64,000 nucleotides of DNA from Erythroxylum novogranatense. Its lineage: Eukaryota; Streptophyta; Magnoliopsida; Malpighiales; Erythroxylaceae. Positions 23,484 through 35,599 of this stretch are shown piece by piece. The stretch spans positions 61,567,567 through 61,631,566 of the forward strand of contig CM057227.1 of NCBI GenBank assembly GCA_029891385.1. Reading direction: 5' to 3'. The notes below the pieces were generated by a model that made no database searches, was not told the origin of the DNA, and saw nothing but the letters and a program-made list of their open reading frames with translations. The position numbers and the translations under genes are program-made. Numbering within the stretch: the first letter of the stretch is position 1; each line of letters opens with the position of its first letter.

Positions 23484-25440
23484 TGTAGGAAAATCCCGGG
23501 AGGTACATCACATGTACCGGCAGCGGAAAACAAAAATTTTTGTTCCCAGGACTTTCCCGAATCCCAGGATCCAGGTATCGGTATGAAGACATCAACCTAA
23601 ATAGCCAAAAGAGACTATCTCTAAAGGTGATCCACGCAGAGATCAGAAAACCTAACCGGATCAAACCCCTTTGACCCGGGAATAGCTAGAACAGATTAAA
23701 GCCTGCTAGAGCCTACCTCTGTCCTGGAGAGCTTCAGACTGACGTTGGATTCTTGGAGAAGAAGAGCAGAATCGATGATGCCTTAAGAGAAAATAAAGAA
23801 ATGAAAACCCTTTTTCACCTTTTGCTTAACACTTAAGCATTTTTCTCTCTTAACCCTTAAGGAAACCATCGAAACTCTCATATATCTCTAGCCATCCACG
23901 AAACAAGCAGCATATATATTGGTGTTCATTAACTTTTAAGACACCAATGAGTAGCTTACAAGTGGATGGCACATCATTTAAGGAAAGTAATAAATGATGT
24001 TTGACTTTTCAAAGCTTTTAACATTTCTTCTCCCACTTTCAACGCACATGGACATATATATATATATATAATTAATTAATTAATTACTTAATTAATTAAT
24101 TAGAATATATTTGCTAAGGTCCAGTCCAACTGGGGTCTGGTCCTACGCTTATCGGGCCCCTTCTTTGAAACAAACTCCTAAACCTTTCTTAGCAATATCG
24201 ATGTCGCGATCTCATCGGGACATATCCCAATCCCATTGGGATCCATTTAATCCTAATGCTCTCCATAATTGGAACTCTGTCCAATAACTATTTTACAGAT
24301 TCTCTGAAACACTCTTATGCGTGTGACCCTTTAGGCTCCCGGTTATGTTGGCCACTTAGATTAACAATTAAACTAAGCAAGTCATGAGCGGTATCTAGCA
24401 ACACATCATGACCCCCAATTGACCGGAAAGTAATCGGTTTGATGTATTCATCACGAACCGATCACGAACCCTTCCATGAATAATTACTGTGCAATTCGTC
24501 CTTTCACCATCCTATACCCCACTTGGTTATGAGTATGGTCAAAGTGTCAACTCTCACTAGACCGAGTCTAGCCTAGTGATATCGGTTCTCGTCCCGGGAC
24601 TCATTACTTTATATGTCAATGAAGACACTCTTCATGACATACATGCCGCCAACCTTAGTAATGATCCCGACAAGAGGCCATGGGTATCTCTTCCGCTAAT
24701 CCGAAGTGGTGAATCCTTTATTGGCTACTCAATTATCTTGAATACCTCAAGTCGTACCCAAGCACCACCCTATGAGTTACCTCCTAAGGCAACAAGGAAT
24801 GGAGTCAAAGCACGGATCAAGATTCAAGATATCCTTGAGTACCTCAAGTCTAAGGATACTTGCACCATTGCTATGATGAGATTATCATCGACACTTAGAT
24901 AAGATATCCATGTGATGATCTCATGGCGTCATCCAATGAACTTACTACCGCTAGTAAGCATCCACATGTCAATTCTAAATATCTCATATTTACGCTTTAC
25001 GAGATCCACCGCTTGATCCAATCAAGGAATATGACATGTGCTAGTCTATCCGGATTAATGATGTCCATCTCATTAATCCTATGACTAGGAAAATTCGATC
25101 TTGACATAATTGCACATGATAGGAATCTCAGGAGTATGAACACATCATAATTTCCTTCATGCTATGTCATATATCATGGACTTCATTAATTCGATTAAAG
25201 ATCCAATCAATTCATAAACAATGTTTATGAATATCAAATTAATGAATAATGCATTTTCTTTATTTATTCATTCATGCGATACGATCGTGAATAAAACGCG
25301 CTAAAGGGGATTGCCTTTAGGGCACAAATAAACAGTACCGACCTTGAATAAGTCGACTTATCGAATGAACAAGTCGGCTTATCGGTACCGAACATGTGTA
25401 AGTCGACTTACATATGGTACAAGTCGACTTATCACTTACA
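23484..25440 (-). repeat. Copia 5' LTR
   Basis: 1957 bp, mate of 15706-17650. It carries the GGCAGCGGAAAAC word near its internal end, an (AT)n/(TTAA)n run at about 24055-24102, and the AAGTCGACTT group at 25350-25430. Many differences from the other LTR are one- to three-base changes in CAG, CTG or CCGG contexts. Confidence 0.93.
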
Positions 25441-25445
25441 CTTTA

Positions 25446-26259
25446 ATCTATATGTAAAAAAAAAAAGATGAACATAAATTAAGTATTTAAACATAACAAT
25501 AGGATTGAGAAGGTATTGAAATGCATAAGAAAACATAAGATGATTCAATCCTATTACTTCATCTTACCATTTAGATAAAGAAGTCAAGAAAGATAGAGAA
25601 GGAGAGAAGAGACGAAGAAAAAGAGAAGCTATTGTTCCCAACCACTCCTTATCATTTCTTTACAAGTTCATTTCTCATTCCTCTTATTATTTACTTCATA
25701 TTATGTATGATTTGGACATGAGGATGATGAATACTTCTTTAAGGATGTTCTAAACTTCATTTGGGATTTATTTTTGAATCAATTGTGATTGGATGGCTTT
25801 TGATGTTAATGTGTTGGGTATTGTGATTGTTTATCATTTTTGCATACTTCGGTAACAAATTAAGAGAGTGAACTGTTAATAACATGATTACATTGGGCAA
25901 TGAGAATTAACAACCTAATAGTTCATATGAACATTAAATCGGTAATTATACAAAGAGAGATCTTGTATGAGGATTGATTATCTATTAGAGTGCTTAAGAA
26001 CTAATTAGAATGTGAGTTGCTTTGTTGTTTGAGAAATTGCAAAATAAAAAATTCAAATTCAATTAGGGATTATGATTTAGGGTTTAATGATTAGTTATCG
26101 AGAGAGAATAATCAACCTTTCAAAATTCTAGGACGAATACCTATTAACTCAAAAGTAATTAAGGTAGCAATTGATGATAAAATGAATCTCCTCTTGTCAT
26201 AATTGATTAATCTTGTCTTTTGCAAATTCTTCAGTGTTAAGTGGTTGTGCTCTAATTTT
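25446..26259. other. Noncoding flank between copia element and truncated chromovirus LTR
   Basis: Continues the 14541-15705 sequence after the copia insertion. A run of 11 A's occurs at about 25457, and there is an A/G-rich stretch at 25575-25630. No open frame of interest; the 76-codon minus frame at 26112-26342 crosses the junction with the LTR and is not a gene. Confidence 0.45.
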
Positions 26260-27561
26260 ATACAAACTTGCTTCAAATACAAAATAATCAAAACTAGGAG
26301 TGCTACCTTGCCTTTTGACCTACTCGATATCTTGCTCATCACTTGAATGTTTGGGAGGAGATTGAGGGGTGAGCTTAAAACCCGTGGGTAAGAATTTTAT
26401 AATTTGTAACAAGCAAAAACATTTATAAGCCATTTTCATTGTAGAAGTTCATGAGTATGCAGATCATGAAGGCATCATGTAAATCAACTTTTCATGAACA
26501 CATACACATATCAAATGGTATAGGTAAGTCGAAAACAGGACGAACTACACATTTCCAATGTAATGGTCCTGTGTAGTCGTAAATTCTTGAGGGAGTCCTA
26601 GAAAGAGCTCCATGCCACTAACGGACAGGTGGGAGAAGCCTATACTTGGGTCAATGTGCACATGACAGTTCTTGAGGGACTACCACAAACCCACTTAACA
26701 CATAGCTTTCAAAATCTTGTAAGCTTGATGCCTAAAATGGCACATTTTCTTAAAAATTTGCTTTTCATATACTTGTTATACCTTTAAAAAAAACCATTTT
26801 CAAAAGTATGGTTTCAGAATCATGCATCATATTTAAAGAATCATTTAAAAAAACTTTTCATAAATCATCACACAACTCATGTATAAGCATACAGCACAAT
26901 CTTGCAACATTTAAAAATTTTAAATGCACATGAATGAGGTAGTTGCAAAATTTATTTGTTGTCATTTTGTGACAGAAAACTTATATTGGCTTATTACTTA
27001 ACTATAAAAGCGAAACCTACCTTGAAGTCCTTGATTATGGTTTGTTCAAATATGCCTGTCCTCTTGCTCCTCTTGTCCTTCTAGATTCCCTTTTTACATA
27101 AATACATATCCCAAATCAATAGAAATTTCCAAATGAGAACCCAAAGAAACTAATGTATAAATTGATCTTTGAACTCTTAAACCCATACACTTTCTAAGCT
27201 CTTGAAACCAAAAGCCCTTCCAAAATTCGAAGCCTTAAAATGCTCTTACCTCAAATCTTCTCAAAATAAAGAAATGTTTGGTTCAAAAGAAAGCTCTTAT
27301 CTTCCTCTATATTTTTTCCCTTCTTGATCACTCTCAAAACCCCTCTTGAAGGTTGAGAAAAATCAAAACCTAGCAAACCTCTCTTTTCTCTCTAAACCCA
27401 CGACACTCTCTCTATCTTCTTTCTTATTTTTGTGCTTTCTCTATTCTGTTCTTCCTCACCAATTAACATGCTAATTAATTCCAACATACAATAATTTAAC
27501 AAGATCCCAAAATTAATCTAATTCTGCTCATTTATCAATAAAAAATTTTTGCGTGCTAACA
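26260..27561 (-). repeat. Chromovirus G2 3' LTR, truncated
   Basis: Starts in minus sense at 27561 with TGTTAGCACGC, right after the polypurine tract. It matches 58138-59582 and stops at about 26260, so the distal 2.4 kb with the satellite are lost. It keeps the donor-like AAGGTAGGTTTCG (27011-27025), the conserved GTGCAC block (26604-26680) and the AGCTCACCCC tract (about 26345-26385). A donor-like GAGGTAAGAGC is at 27245-27255. Confidence 0.85.
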
Positions 27562-27780
27562 ATTCTCCCCCTCTTAAAAGAATTTTCTCCTCGAAATTTA
27601 TACCTGAGTCACTGAAGAGTTGTGGATATTTTTCTTTCAAGGTTTCCAAAGGCTCCCATGTGGCCTCTTCCACAGAATGATTTTTCCACCAGACTTTGAC
27701 CAGTTGAACTGTCTTGTTCCTGAAGACCTTATCTTTGGTGTCCAAAATCTCCACTAGAATCTCCTCATAACTCAGATCAT
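27562..27780 (-). pseudogene. Chromovirus G2 pol C-terminus with chromodomain and polypurine tract
   Basis: Minus frame with NKTVQLVKVWWKNHSVEEA then TWEPLETLKEKYPQLF, a chromodomain-like tail as at the end of integrase in plant chromoviruses. In those elements it directs integration to particular chromatin. Reading on, NFEEKILLRGGEL is encoded by the polypurine tract AAGAGGGGGAGAA immediately before the LTR. Confidence 0.85.
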
Positions 27781-28990
27781 CTCTTAACTGAACCTCAGTA
27801 GTCTAAATGATGTGGGAGGGATCCGACCTATACCTCCTCAACATGGATACATGAAGGACATCATGTATCTATGACAATTCTGGTGGCAGCACCAACCTGT
27901 AGGCAAGCGGTCCAACCCTCTAAAAAATTTCATAGGGACCCATATATCTCATACTCAACTTGCCCTTCTTACTAAACCTCATGACTCCTTTCTAAGGAGA
28001 CGTCTTAAGAAATACTTTCTCGCCAACTTCGTACTCCATCTCTTTTCGGTGTGCATCAATATAACTTTTCATTATATCCTAAACTGCTTTAAGCCTTTGT
28101 TTAACAAACTTGACCTTATTTACTGTCATCTGAAGTAACTCTGGCCCTATTAGTTTCCTCTCTCCTTCTTCATCCTAACATATCGGAGTCCTACATTTCT
28201 TTCCGTACAGTGCTTCATATAGAGCCATCTAAATGCTCGAATGGTACGAATTATTATAAGCAAATTCAACCAATGACAAATATTCATCCTAGGCTCCCAT
28301 GAAATCCATCACACATGCCCTAAACATTCCCTCAAGGTTCCGAATGGTCCTCTCAGATTGACCATCCATTTAGGGAAGAAAAGCAGTGCTAAAATTCAAC
28401 TTAGTTCCCAAAGCCTTTTGTAAACTTCCCCAAAATTTTGAAGTAAATCGAGGATCTCTGTCAAAAACTATAGAATCTGGAACCCCATGCAACCTCACTA
28501 TCTCATCAATATACTTCTTTGCCAGAACATGCAGAGAATCCATCTGTTTAATTACCAAAAAATGGGTTGACTTCATCAACCGATCAACAATAACCTAGAT
28601 GGATCATGTTTCCTACTGGTCTTGGGCAAACCCATAAAATCCATGATTATCCTTTGCCCTTCCATTCAGGAATGGACAATGGCCTTAACTTGCCTGAAGG
28701 TGCCTGGTGCTCAGCCTTGACTTACTGACACACTAGACACTTACTTTCATATTCCGCTACATCCCTCTTCATGCCTTTCCACCAGAAATTCTCTTTCAAA
28801 TCTCTGCATATCCTGGTGTTACCTGGGTGCATGACATAAGGTGCATTATGTGCCTCATCTAGTATTTCATCCTTCACCTCCTTAACATTCGGGATACAAA
28901 GTCTATTTCCTACAACCATAAGTCAATCATCCCTCACTACCACTTCAGATTTCTTGCCATTTTGAATTTTTTTTCAAAGCTTATTCAATT
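27781..28990 (-). pseudogene. Chromovirus G2 integrase
   Basis: The zinc-binding region is intact in 28722-28919: [14 protein letters not shown] with the His residues and CLVCQ with the Cys pair. The core follows in 28370-28579: VIKQMDSLHVLAKKYIDEIV and IVFDRDPRFTSKFW, keeping the second catalytic Asp. Between and after these are stops (many from apparent single-base changes), and the Glu segment was not found in frame. The downstream half toward the chromodomain is in several frames. Confidence 0.85.
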
Positions 28991-29126
28991 CTGCATCCTG
29001 TGCTTGTAACTCTTTAACTTTGAGAATTTATCTCACTTTGAAAGTAACATCAACACATTCAGGTTCCTCCTGTTTCAAACTTATCCTAAGCTTAGCCATC
29101 TCCTCCAATAGTGGTAGATAAACTAT

Positions 29127-29729
29127 TTAAACATAAGCTATAGAAGATTTTATGCTCAAGGCATCCGCTACCACATTCGCCTTTCCTGGATGGTACTTAA
29201 TCAACAGGTCATAATCCTTGAGAAACTCTAACCACCTTCTTTGCCTCAAATTCAGTTCCTTTTGTCTCAACAAATACTTAAGGCTTTTATGATCGGTGAA
29301 AATCCTTGTTTGAACCCCATATAAGTAATGTCTACAAATCTTCAAGGAAAAAAGTATGACTGCTAATTCTAGATCATGGGTCGGGTAATTCAGTTCATAA
29401 GGTTTTAGCTGTCGCGAGGCATAAGCTATTACCTTATCTTCTTGCATCAATACACAACCCAAAACCTTTCTCGAAGCATCACTGTATACTGTATAACCCT
29501 TATCTCCCACAGACAAAATCAAAACTGAAGCACTTGTTAATCTACACTTGAGCTCCTTAAATTTTTTTTGGCATTCCTCACTCCAAATAAACTTCTGATT
29601 CTTTCTTAATAACTTCATCATCGAAGCAGCTATTATAGAGAACCCCTCAACGAATCTCCTATAATATCCTGCCAGACCAAAAAAGCCCCTCACCTTTGTC
29701 ATTGTCTTGGGTGCATGCAAATTTACCAC
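29127..29729 (-). pseudogene. Chromovirus G2 RNase H
   Basis: A 200-codon minus frame. It starts in the RT thumb ([16 protein letters not shown]) and continues through the RNase H with [40 protein letters not shown] and [10 protein letters not shown]. It ends with [14 protein letters not shown]. The Asp, Glu and Asp residues of the catalytic site are visible. It is one of the best preserved segments of this element. Confidence 0.92.
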
Positions 29730-29753
29730 TACTTCAACCTTCCTTGGATCAAC

Positions 29754-30227
29754 CTATATCCCATCTTTCGAAATCACATGCCTAAGAAATATCACTTCAT
29801 GAAGCCAAAACTCACATTTCCTGAGTTTGGCATAAAGCTCCCTCTCTCTCAATGTCTGCAACACAATCCTAAGATGCTCCTCATGTTCCCCTTCATTCTT
29901 GGAATACACCAGAATATCATCGATAAACACTATGAAAAATTGATCCAGATACTCCCTGAAGACCCTATTCATAAGATCCATAAAAACAACTGGAGCATTG
30001 GTCAGTCCGAATGGCATGACTAGAAACACGTAATGCCCATATCAGGTTCTAACGACTGTCTTGCTTACAACAAACTCCTTGATTCTGAGTTGATGATTGC
30101 CTGACCTAAGATCAATCTTAAAAAAGACACTTGCTCCCTACAGTTGGTCAAATATATCATCAATTTGGGACAGAGGGTACTTGTTTTTAATGGTCACCTT
30201 GTTGAGTCTCCGGTAATCTATACACAT
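29754..30227 (-). pseudogene. Chromovirus G2 reverse transcriptase, 5' end deleted
   Basis: Starts abruptly inside the RT ([18 protein letters not shown], at about 30227) where it abuts the LTR of the inserted element. A stop follows DDIFDQL. Then come KIDLRSG and, in the frame 29754-30029, [24 protein letters not shown] with the catalytic Asp pair, and [11 protein letters not shown]. The N-terminal about 100 residues between protease and this point are missing from both sides of the nested insertion. Confidence 0.9.
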
Positions 30228-32045
30228 CAACTGTCGTCTTGTTCCGCACCTGAGGAGGGAAAAGTGGGGTGAGCTACACAGCTTAGTGGTTAATATATAT
30301 ATAGCCATCAGTAACTAGCACAAATTCAAGCATACATATGTATATGTACTTAGCAATTCAAGCATTCTCAAATCTATTCTAGCAATTTGATCATTGACTA
30401 ATAAAGTTCAACAACTCAATTAAGCAAATTAATGCATAACACATCACATTCAAATTTATCATACTCAACAATTAAAAGATGCGATGCACAAATATATGGC
30501 TCGAGGATTCCATGGAAACAGAATGGTGAAACCGAAGTCTGCACCATGAACAGAAAGAGTCCACTTCGGAGCTCATATGTCACAAGCGGGCAGCCGGGAG
30601 AAGGCTCTTGTCAATGTGCACGTGACGAACAAAATGGTTCCACTCTCGCCCAAACAAAAACACATATTCATTTTATCGTAGGTTCATACTATCATGCCTT
30701 TTCTTTTATTTAATTCAGAATGTTATATCCTCTTTCAAGGTATAACATAATCACAAAGCATCATGCATTATCAATTTTCATAATAATTCAAAAATCAAAC
30801 AATTTGGACATACACACGCATAGGCAAGAATTTGCCTAATTATACAACAACTATAGATACATTATCCACCTAAATTCGCTTGACAATCCAAGCTCAACGT
30901 TGTCTTTCCTCTTGCTCTTGGATCTGTCTTGCTTGGTTTCCTATAACAAATCAACTTCTCATTCAAAGAACATTCAAAGGAAATTCATAAGGCTTCAATA
31001 ATCAAAAAGCTAAAATTGAATTATAATCCTTTCAAAATCCATATTTTCGGGTCAAGTTTTCCATGAACTTTATAATAAGGTAAATGAATACATTTGACAA
31101 CAATTCCTTCTAGAAACATATTCCCCATTATCTCAAGTTTCCAATGACACCAAAATCATTCAATTTGGTTCAATAATCCAAAAGTTACACTTAAAACATT
31201 TTCAGATTGCTCTTACACTAAGATAATATTCTATGCTTAACTTCCTTCCAAAATTGATATCCATAGAGACTTAATTTAATCTTCGTTTCTTCACAAAACT
31301 TGAATCCCTATGTCTCTACTTTATTCCAAATCAAACATCACTTCTTCGTCGTGGACCTTTCCAGAAACCCTAACCGAAGACATTTCTTGGCATTCTTCAT
31401 CTATATACTTCCCATCTTTCAAATATAACCCATCTTAACACTACAACATCCTTTCTACTTCATTTCCAAGCTCGTTTCAACACAATATCATTAACAAGTA
31501 CATCCAAATTTATCTTTGATCTTTAACCCTAAAAGATTAAAACATTCCCATAACCTATTCATTAATAACTCCCTATACACATTCAACTTCTAACTATCAT
31601 TAAACATGGTTAATCCAACAAATCAAGAGTAGAAGAATGCTTATATTTACTTATCTAGCTTAAACTCTTCAAGATCTCCAAAAATCCTTACCTTCCTTCT
31701 TTCTTTTCTTCTTCTTTTCCCTCTTCTACAATGCTTCCCTCTTCTCAAAAAAGCCCATAATTTCCTTCTTCTAATTTATGCTCTTAATGGTTATGAAATG
31801 TCCATTTAGCCCTCCAATTTAGCCTTATAACCTTTAGACTTAAGTGGTCTTCCAATTCTACCCCCTTCTTTCATTTAATCCAACTTCTTACCTTAGGCCA
31901 TAATTTAATGCCTTAACCATACATTAATTAATTTCCAGCTTTGGCATAATAATCAGACTCCAAATAAAATAATTTATCTAACAAGACCACATAATTTATT
32001 CAAATCATGCTTAATAAATAATAAAAAAAGATTTGGGGCCCAACA
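30228..32045 (-). repeat. Chromovirus G3 3' LTR, truncated
   Basis: Matches 51900-53771. In minus sense it begins TGTTGGGCCCC at 32045, directly after the polypurine tract AAAAGGTGGAGAAA. The terminal 570 bp are replaced by the RT fragment of G2. Conserved motifs: AGGTGGATAATG (30861-30876), the GTGCAC/GGCTGCCCG block (30570-30640), and the AGCTGTGTAGCTCACCCC tract (about 30245-30285). Relative to its mate it also lacks about 100 bp near 31340. Confidence 0.9.
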
Positions 32046-32500
32046 TTTCTCCACCTTTTAAGAGAATTTCATCCTCGAAATTATTATCTGAGTCCTACAA
32101 AAAGGTGTGGATACCTCTCTTTCATGGCTTCCAATGGCTCCCATGTTGCTTCCTTGGCTGCATGGTTCTTCCACAAAACTTTAACCAACTTCACAATCTT
32201 GTTTCTCAAAACCTTTTCCTTCGAGTCCAAAGGTTGTTCTTTATAGGTCAAATCCTCTGTCAGTTGAACCTCCAAAGGTTGAATTATATGCGAAGGATCG
32301 GATCGATACCTTCTCAACATCGATATGTGGAAGACATTGTAAATCTTAGACAATTCAGGTGGCAAGGCTAACTTATAGGCCAAAGGCCCAATCTTCTCAA
32401 CGATTTCATAAAGGCCTATATATCTCAGACTAAGCTTGCCCTTCTTTCCAAACATCAAAACCCCTTACTATAGAGAAGCTCTAAAAAGCACCTTGTCTCT
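32046..32500 (-). pseudogene. Chromovirus G3 integrase C-terminus with chromodomain
   Basis: Frame 32084-32458 of 124 codons: GKLSLRYIGLYEIVEKIGP (GPY/F-like module), VFHISMLRRY, then NKIVKLVKVLWKNHAAKEA and TWEPLEAMKERYPHLF of the chromodomain. It stops before the polypurine tract. This is the expected last domain before the 3' LTR in chromoviruses. Confidence 0.9.
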
Positions 32501-33420
32501 ACCTTCGAATTCCATCTCTTTTCTATGTGCATCCGCATAACTCTTCATTCTGTCTTAAGCTGTTTTCAGCCTCTGTTTCACCAATTTAATCTTATTGACT
32601 GTGGTTTGCACTAATTCAGGCCTTAAAAGCCTCCTCTCACCTTCCTCATCCCAACAAATAGGAGTTTTGCACCTCCTACAATACAAAGCCTCATAGGGTG
32701 CCATTGAATTCCCAAATGATAGGAATTATTATAAGCAACTTCGATTAAAGGCAAATGATCATCCCATGAGCCCTTGAAATCCATAACACAAGTTCTCAAC
32801 ATTGCCTCCAAAGTTCCTATTGTCTTCTTTGATTGTCCATCAGTCTGTAGATGGAAAGTTGTATTAAAGTGAAACTTAGTTCCCAAAGCCTCCTGTAAGC
32901 TTTCCCAGAATCTGGACGTGAACCTGAGATCTCTATTCGAAACTATAGAGCTTGAAATCCCATATAGTCTAACTATTTCATCCACATATTTCTTGGCCAA
33001 AGCATTCAAGGAATCTGTCTGCTTAACTGGCTAGAAATGTGTTGACTTGGTTAGCCTATCCACTATCACCCATATTGCATCATGTTTCTTGTTGGTTCTG
33101 GGCAACCCCATTAAGAAATCCATCGCAATCTTTTCCCACTTCCATTCAGGAATAGACAGAGGCTAAAGCTTGATTGAAGGTGCTTGGTGCTCAGCCTTAA
33201 CTTGCTGACACACTAAACATTCTTAGTATACTCTGTAATATCCTTCTTCATTCCCTTCTAATAGAAGTACTTTTTTAAATCTCTATACATTTTTGTACTC
33301 CTCGAGTGCATTACATAGGGAGCATTATGCACCTCATCAAAAATCTCATCTTTTAGCTGTTGCATATCTGCAATACATAATCTATTACCTACCACCATCA
33401 ATCCATCTTCCTTTACCACT
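32501..33420 (-). pseudogene. Chromovirus G3 integrase core, active site lost
   Basis: The zinc-binding part begins in the frame ending at 33258 ([14 protein letters not shown]). The core lies in 32623-33009: KKYVDEIVRLYG, IVSNRDLRFTSRFW and LQTDGQSKKTIGTLEAMLR. The family consensus has Asp in the SDRD box and Glu after GQ(S/T). Here these are Asn and Lys, so two of the three DDE residues are changed. Stops separate the zinc part from the core. Confidence 0.88.
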
Positions 33421-34245
33421 ATTTTAGAAGGTTTGCCATTCTTAATCTTCTCTCTGAGCCTACTCAAGTACTCATTCTGTGCCTGCAATTCTTTAATCTT
33501 CTCATTTAGCACTAGCCTGACCTTAAAGTTAGCCAATATGCACCCAGATTCAGCATGCCTCAATATCACCCGAAGTTTGGTTAATTCCTTCAACAAAGGA
33601 ACATACACTGTCTCCATATGTGTCATCGTCGATTTTTTGTTCAATACATCCGCTATTACATTAGCTTTCCTCAGGTGGTAGTCTATCATCAAGTCATAAT
33701 CTTTCAGTAGCTCTAACCATCGTCTCTGTCTCAAATTCAACTCCTTTTGGCTCATCAGATACTTAAGGCGTTTGTGGTCTGTAAACACCCTGGTGGTGAC
33801 TCCATACAAGTAATGTCTCCATATCTTCAATGCAAGGATTATAGCAGCTAACTCCAAATCATGTGTTGGATAATTCATCTCATAAGGCTTTAATTGCCTA
33901 GAAGCATAAGCAATGACTTTATCTCCTTGCATCAATACACAACCCAATCCTTTCCTTGAGGCATCACTATATACTGTATATCCATCATTACCTGACGACA
34001 AAGCCAAAATTAGTGTCGTTGTGAGCCTATCCTTCAAATCCTCAAAACCATTCTAACACTCCTCTGTCTATACAAACTTCTGATTCTTCCTTGTCAATTT
34101 GGTGAGTGGAGCTGCTATTATGGAAAAAACCCTTCACAAACCTCCTGTAATATCCAACTAAACCCAAGAAACTCCTCACTTCAACTACATTCTTAGGTAC
34201 TTCCCATTTCACAACTGCTTCTATCTTCCTCGGATTCACATGCAC
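33421..34245 (-). pseudogene. Chromovirus G3 RNase H
   Basis: Frame 33258-34037 (259 codons) holds [44 protein letters not shown] and [14 protein letters not shown], the complete RNase H with catalytic acidic residues. The frame upstream, 34042-34245, has the end of RT ([16 protein letters not shown]) and is separated by a stop near 34040. Confidence 0.92.
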
Positions 34246-35049
34246 TCTTTGTTCTGAAATTAGATGTCCAAGGAATGCTACTTCCCTTAGCCAAAATTAA
34301 CAATTGTCGAATTTGGTATACAGCTCGTTCTTCCTCAATGTCTCTAAGGCAATCCTCAAATGCTCTTCATGTTCCTTATCACTCTTGGAATAAACCAATA
34401 TATCATCAATAAAAACAATGATAAATTGGTCTAAGAAGGACTTAAAAACTCGATTCATCAAGTCCATAAAAGCTGCAGGTGCATTCATTAACCCAAAAGG
34501 CATGACCAAGAACTCAAGGTGGCCATACTATGTTCGAAAAGTAATCTTTAGCACGTTAGACTCCTTTATCCTCAACTGATGGTAACCCAATCTCAAGTCA
34601 ATCTTGGAGAACACTTTTGCGCCTTACAATTGGTCAAACAAATCATCTATACATGGGAGCGGATATCTATTCTTGACAGTAACATGGTTAAGCTTTCGGT
34701 AGTCCACACATATTCTCAACGATCCATCTTTTTTTTTTACAAAAAGAACTGGAGCTCCCCAAGGCGAAGAGCTCGGCCTAATATACCCTTTCTCCAACAA
34801 CTCTTCCAATTATTCTTTAAGCTCTTTCAATTCTGTCGGAGCCATTCGGTAAGGCGGAATTGAGATTGGTGCAGTACCCAGAAGAAGTTCAATGGGAAAC
34901 TCAATCTCCCCAAGTGGTGGTAGTCCTGGTAATTTCTCGGGAAAGACACCCAGGAATTCTTTAACCACAGGTATTTCTTCTAACTTCCCTCCATCTGCCC
35001 TTGTGTCTACCACATAGGCCAAAAATGCCTCATATCCTTTCCTCATCAT
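34246..35049 (-). pseudogene. Chromovirus G3 reverse transcriptase
   Basis: Three minus frames. 34810-35049 holds the linker (KGYEAFLAYVVDTRADGG, PPYRMAPTELKELKE). 34624-34809 holds [20 protein letters not shown], then [18 protein letters not shown]. 34297-34509 holds [17 protein letters not shown] and [16 protein letters not shown] motif (here [13 protein letters not shown]). Stops lie after FDQL and after FDNC. The catalytic Asp pair is present. The linker region is what the other chromovirus (G2) has lost at the nesting junction. Confidence 0.92.
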
Positions 35050-35143
35050 CTTTTTTACTGTCCGAGCTGAAACAATTCTAGGCGGGCTTGCTTTTCTGTC
35101 TCCTATAACACCACCTTTCTACCATTGTCCAATTCGAACTCCA

Positions 35144-35596
35144 CTATCTTATGTTTACAATCCAAAAGGGCATTGTACTCTCTAATGTGTCCATACCCAA
35201 AATTAAATCCAAGCCTCCCATTTTCAATGGAATCAAATCCACTACTAACTTTTCCTCACCAATATATATCTCACAGTCTCTATAAAGTTGACTGATAATA
35301 ATATACTGGTCGATTGGAGTACTCACCATCAAAGGAGTGTCCAACGAGCTCACATTTTTACCGTACATGGTTCTACTTGAGGAAACAAAAGAATAGGTAG
35401 AACCTGAACCAATCAAAACAACAAAATCAGTATCAAAAAATTTAATCGTACCAGTCACAACTTTTGTAGCAGTCTTTGCATCTTCCCGTGTCATTGCAAA
35501 TACCCTAGCTGGTGCTTGGCCCCTAGGTCTCCCTGGAAGATTCACCCTCTTGGCTGCATCAGAACTACCCACTTCAGTTGCAGTTTTGTGCCCCAC
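35144..35596 (-). pseudogene. Chromovirus G3 protease, active-site Asp lost
   Basis: Minus frame of 150 codons with FVVLIGSGSTYSFVSS and LDLILGMDTLE. The family has IDSGSTHSF at this place; the catalytic Asp is Gly here. The flap and the second loop (VDLIPLKMGGLDLILGMD) are conserved. It follows gag and precedes RT. Confidence 0.88.
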
Positions 35597-35599
35597 TGT

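Larger units (their letters stand above)
15706..25440 (-). mobile_element. Full-length degenerate Ty1/copia retrotransposon
   Basis: A complete element of 9.7 kb on the minus strand. It has two LTRs of about 1.95 kb, a perfect 5-bp target duplication CTTTA (15701-15705, 25441-25445), a primer-binding site beside the right LTR, and a polypurine tract AGTGGGAGATT beside the left one. The internal order in minus sense is gag, protease, integrase, reverse transcriptase, RNase H; integrase before RT defines copia. Motifs resemble the Tork/TAR group, but clade assignment by eye is uncertain. Frames are broken by several stops and frameshifts. A leader of about 2.2 kb separates the primer site from gag and carries a palindrome cluster. 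Confidence 0.92.

Noticed and set aside
26112..26342. Minus frame of 76 codons
   Set aside because: It runs across the breakpoint at about 26260 between flank and truncated LTR, so cannot be an inherited gene.
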